Position numbers and translations under genes: made by a program | Notes under the pieces: generated by a model | The model's input: the letters and a program-made list of their open reading frames with translations, nothing else | Databases searched by the model: none | Told to the model about the DNA's origin: nothing | Shown here: one piece after another, positions 5,641-6,482 of the stretch | How the letters are laid out: each line of letters begins with the position of its first letter | Position numbering within the stretch: position 1 is the stretch's first letter | NCBI GenBank assembly: GCA_013290035.1 | Contig: JABCYT010000203.1 | Span: 1-6,482 of the forward strand | Length of the DNA: 6,482 bases | Origin: Alphaproteobacteria bacterium | Lineage (GTDB): Bacteria > Pseudomonadota > Alphaproteobacteria > Reyranellales > Reyranellaceae | Direction: 5' to 3'

Positions 5641-6482
5641 GCCTGTTGTCATTCGCCTCTGCGTCCAAAGCGCCGGGCTGGCGTCGCGTCGGCCCCTTGC
5701 TCGCGCTCGCCGCATCGCTTGCCTTCGCGTTGCAACCTTCGCTGCTGCTGGCGCAGGTCCAGATGAGCGACCCCGACAAGCCTGCGCCCAAGGTCGCGCC
5801 GCCTGCGCCCGCCAAGAAGGTGGTGTCGCACGAGAGCCCGACCGACAACGTCTCGGACGACCTCAACCGTCGCGAGGCGGAGCGCGCCGAACAGGCCGTG
5901 CGCGCGATGACCGCAGCGTCCTCCATGGCCGCGCCGGCGGTCATGCCAGGCGGCGGCCGACCGGTCGACGCCAAGACGATCGAACTCAGCCCCGCCATCG
6001 ACCTGATGCCGCCGACGCAGGCTGCCATTCAGCCGCGCGCGCCGATCGTGAGCGCATCGCTCACCTCCGATGTCGGCGCCGGCCAGCAGACGCCGGCGCC
6101 GGCCCAGCCACAATTCGCCCAGGCGCCGACACCCGTGCCTCCGCCGGCACCAGCCCCGGCCCCCGTGCCGATCCAGCCGCCGATCGCCGGTCCACCCGGC
6201 CAGCCGGCACCGATGGCCGGCGGCGCATCCGGCCGTCCGTTCGGCCAGAGCCAGCTGGTGCCGACCGAAGCGCCGACCCTCACGCTCGAGGTCAACAAGG
6301 GCACGGCGCTCAAGCTACCGGGCCCGGCCGCCACGGTGTTCGTGGCCGCGCCCGATATCGCCGACGTCCAGGTGCGCTCGCCCAACATGGTCTATGTCTT
6401 CGCCAAGAAGCCGGGCGACACCGTGCTCTATGCCGTCGACGCCCAGGACCGCGTGCTGCTCAACACCATCGTCCGCGTGACC
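5637..6482 (+). CDS. cpaC: Tad pilus secretin CpaC/RcpA, N-terminal part (cut by window end)
   Basis: The frame starts at an ATGA overlap with cpaB and stays open for 282 codons to the last base, so only the N-terminal portion is seen. CpaC forms the outer-membrane channel through which the Flp pilus emerges. Residues 1-39 are a signal peptide (Arg16-Arg17, hydrophobic 21-39, likely cut after Ala39 of LLLAQ). Residues 40-212 are a long low-complexity region very rich in Pro and Ala, especially 150-192. Residues 214-282 match the pilus-formation N-terminal domain: LTLEVNKGTALKLPGPAATV, then FVAAPDIADVQVRSP, then VYVFAKKPGDTVLYAVD. The secretin pore domain should lie downstream. AGAGAG at 5622-5627 may serve as the ribosome site. 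The linker makes the domain start later than I would expect for this family. Confidence 0.9.
   Translation, partial: MSLLSFASASKAPGWRRVGPLLALAASLAFALQPSLLLAQVQMSDPDKPAPKVAPPAPAKKVVSHESPTDNVSDDLNRREAERAEQAVRAMTAASSMAAPAVMPGGGRPVDAKTIELSPAIDLMPPTQAAIQPRAPIVSASLTSDVGAGQQTPAPAQPQFAQAPTPVPPPAPAPAPVPIQPPIAGPPGQPAPMAGGASGRPFGQSQLVPTEAPTLTLEVNKGTALKLPGPAATVFVAAPDIADVQVRSPNMVYVFAKKPGDTVLYAVDAQDRVLLNTIVRVT

Noticed and set aside
4555..5715. Minus-strand open frame (about 386 codons) opposite cpaB
   Set aside because: Arg/Gly-rich antisense shadow of a clearly identified CpaB gene.

Overview
The window is high-GC DNA, densely packed with genes on the + strand. It looks like an alphaproteobacterial chromosome. 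This is inferred from the short PSD-A-type phosphatidylserine decarboxylase gene next to pssA, the flp-cpaA-cpaB-cpaC order of a Tad/Flp pilus locus, and an intergenic palindromic element of a kind dispersed in alphaproteobacterial genomes. I cannot fix genus or order from the sequence alone. No tRNA, rRNA, CRISPR array, transposase or phage gene is visible.

Left half (1-3379), envelope and phospholipid block. First comes the 3' part of a gene for a membrane-anchored protein with two Ig-like repeats and a C-terminal LysM domain, whose start probably lies just outside the window. Next is psd (1075-1767), then a 122-bp five-hairpin palindromic repeat (1779-1900), then pssA (1919-2749), then a second, smaller CDP-alcohol phosphatidyltransferase (2768-3379). 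PssA makes phosphatidylserine from CDP-diacylglycerol and serine, and Psd decarboxylates it to phosphatidylethanolamine, so the two genes are consecutive steps of one pathway. The second transferase has an intact catalytic motif but no assignable alcohol substrate.

Right half (3380-6482), start of a Tad (tight adherence) pilus locus. An AT-rich leader precedes a very short Flp pilin gene (3591-3737), followed by a strong intrinsic terminator (3788-3817). A second AT-rich leader precedes cpaA (prepilin peptidase), cpaB (periplasmic assembly protein) and cpaC (outer-membrane secretin, cut by the window end). CpaA would cleave and mature the Flp prepilin, CpaC would form the outer-membrane channel, and CpaB would support it from the periplasm. 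The ATPases and platform proteins should lie downstream.

The most interesting observations are three. An ungapped 40-bp motif (26/40 identical) is shared by the two leaders, suggesting co-regulated promoters for pilin and machinery. An apparent one-base frameshift near the 3' end of flp removes a recognisable pilin tail. The palindromic element separates psd from pssA. I see no convincing previously undescribed system; the gene content is a known phospholipid block beside a known pilus locus.
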